DNA of 5,225 nt from an uncultured Clostridia bacterium (GTDB taxonomy: Bacteria; Bacillota; Clostridia; Christensenellales; Aristaeellaceae). Below the pieces are notes generated by a model. The model saw only the letters and a list, made by a program, of their open reading frames with translations, was not told where the DNA came from and searched no databases. Where the stretch lies: the NCBI GenBank assembly GCA_946626395.1, contig CAMOUF010000034.1, forward strand, positions 1-5,225, in the 5' to 3' direction. This document shows positions 4,502 through 5,225 of this stretch, piece by piece (within the stretch, counting starts at the first letter, position 1; each line of letters begins with the position of its first letter). The position numbers and the translations under genes were made by a program.

Positions 4502-5225
4502 ATGCGCCATTTATTGAGCATCACCGATCTGACCGTGGAAGAAATTGATTCCCTGCTGGATACGGCGGCGGACATTGAAAAGAACCCCGACGCCTATGCC
4601 CGCAAAATGGAAGGGAAAAAGCTGGCCACCCTGTTTTTCGAGCCCTCCACCCGCACGCGGCTTTCCTTTGAGGCGGCCATGTACGAGCTGGGCGGCCATG
4701 TGATCGGCTTTGCCGGGGCCAGCAATTCCTCCGCCGCCAAGGGCGAATCGGTGAAGGACACCGTGCGCACCGTGGGCTGCTACGCGGATATCATCGCCAT
4801 GCGCCATCCCCTGGAGGGCGCGCCCTGGGCGGCGGTACAGGCGGCCACCACCCCCATCATCAACGCGGGCGACGGCGGCCACCATCATCCCACCCAAACC
4901 CTGGCGGACCTGATGACCCTGAAAAAGGAAAAGGGGCGGCTGGATCATTTGAAGGTGGGCCTGTGCGGCGATCTGCGCTTTGGCCGCACGGTGCATTCCC
5001 TCATCGGGGCCCTTTCCCGCTATCCGGGCAATGAATTTATTATGATTTCTCCCCGGGAGCTGCGGGTGCCGGGCCACATCGTGGCCGATTTGGCGGAGGC
5101 GGGCATTCCCTACCGGGAGGTGGAATCCCTGGAGGACGCCATCGGCGATCTGGACGCCCTGTATATGACCCGCATCCAGCAGGAACGGTTTTTCAGCGTG
5201 GAGGAATACCTGCGCTTAAAGGACA
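4502..5225 (+). CDS. pyrB: Aspartate carbamoyltransferase catalytic subunit PyrB (3' partial)
   Basis: PyrB condenses carbamoyl phosphate with aspartate to give carbamoyl-aspartate, the committed step of pyrimidine synthesis. The first 241 residues are visible of about 300-310 expected; the frame is open at the window end. The carbamoyl-phosphate loop is S49-T-R-T-R53. Residues matching E. coli active-site positions are K80 (K84), R101 (R105), H129 and Q132 in HPTQTLAD, R162 (R167) and R224 in YMTRIQ (R229). The segment GDLRFGRTVHSL (156-167) resembles the E. coli enzyme (GDLKYGRTVHSL) and not the Bacillus type. This marks a catalytic trimer of the class that binds a PyrI regulatory subunit, so pyrI is expected just downstream. 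AAAGGAGA (4489-4496) lies 5 nt before the ATG. Unusually, the gene follows pyrK, pyrD, pyrF and pyrE and is separated from them by unrelated genes. Confidence 0.96.
   Translation, partial: MRHLLSITDLTVEEIDSLLDTAADIEKNPDAYARKMEGKKLATLFFEPSTRTRLSFEAAMYELGGHVIGFAGASNSSAAKGESVKDTVRTVGCYADIIAMRHPLEGAPWAAVQAATTPIINAGDGGHHHPTQTLADLMTLKKEKGRLDHLKVGLCGDLRFGRTVHSLIGALSRYPGNEFIMISPRELRVPGHIVADLAEAGIPYREVESLEDAIGDLDALYMTRIQQERFFSVEEYLRLKD

Noticed and set aside
4511..5077. 188-codon open frame on the minus strand
   Set aside because: It is a shadow of pyrB, whose active-site motifs are complete on the plus strand.

Overview
The window is a stretch of a pyrimidine (UMP) biosynthesis locus from what is most likely a GC-rich member of the Clostridia (Bacillota). 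The reasons are the strong AGGAGG-type ribosome-binding sites, the Gram-positive-type NAD-linked dihydroorotate dehydrogenase pair (PyrK with class 1B PyrD), and an aspartate carbamoyltransferase of the kind that works with a PyrI regulatory subunit. The exact genus cannot be read from the sequence.

Layout. Bases 1-2214 hold pyrK (5' end missing), pyrD and pyrF, tightly packed with 7-nt and 4-nt overlaps. Bases 2215-2414 are a non-coding gap. It holds a 136-bp imperfect palindrome with 17/18-bp terminal arms and internal hairpins, followed by a 17-bp sequence present twice in tandem. Bases 2415-3615 hold a Nudix hydrolase and pyrE, linked by a stop codon that overlaps the pyrE Shine-Dalgarno sequence. 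Bases 3616-3994 hold no large gene but contain the most interesting part of the window. Bases 3995-4435 encode a GNAT acetyltransferase, and pyrB starts at 4502 and runs off the end.

The 3616-3994 segment looks like a complete type I toxin-antitoxin module. It has a near-consensus sigma-70 promoter (TTGACG-17-TATAAT) and a structured leader with an 8-bp GNRA-capped hairpin and a second hairpin that hides the ribosome-binding site. A 30-residue hydrophobic peptide ORF follows, then a strong shared hairpin. Facing it on the other strand is a perfect-consensus promoter (TTGACA-17-TATAAT) that would make a short antisense RNA. The layout matches the convergent Fst/par and TxpA/RatA type of locus. 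The peptide is not one I can name, and its toxicity is inferred from architecture only.

How the genes work together: PyrB makes carbamoyl-aspartate, PyrD/PyrK oxidise dihydroorotate to orotate with NAD+, PyrE adds PRPP to give OMP, and PyrF decarboxylates OMP to UMP. The Nudix enzyme, the GNAT enzyme and the toxin module are not pathway enzymes. They break up the gene order, and pyrB lies downstream of them rather than at the head of the operon.
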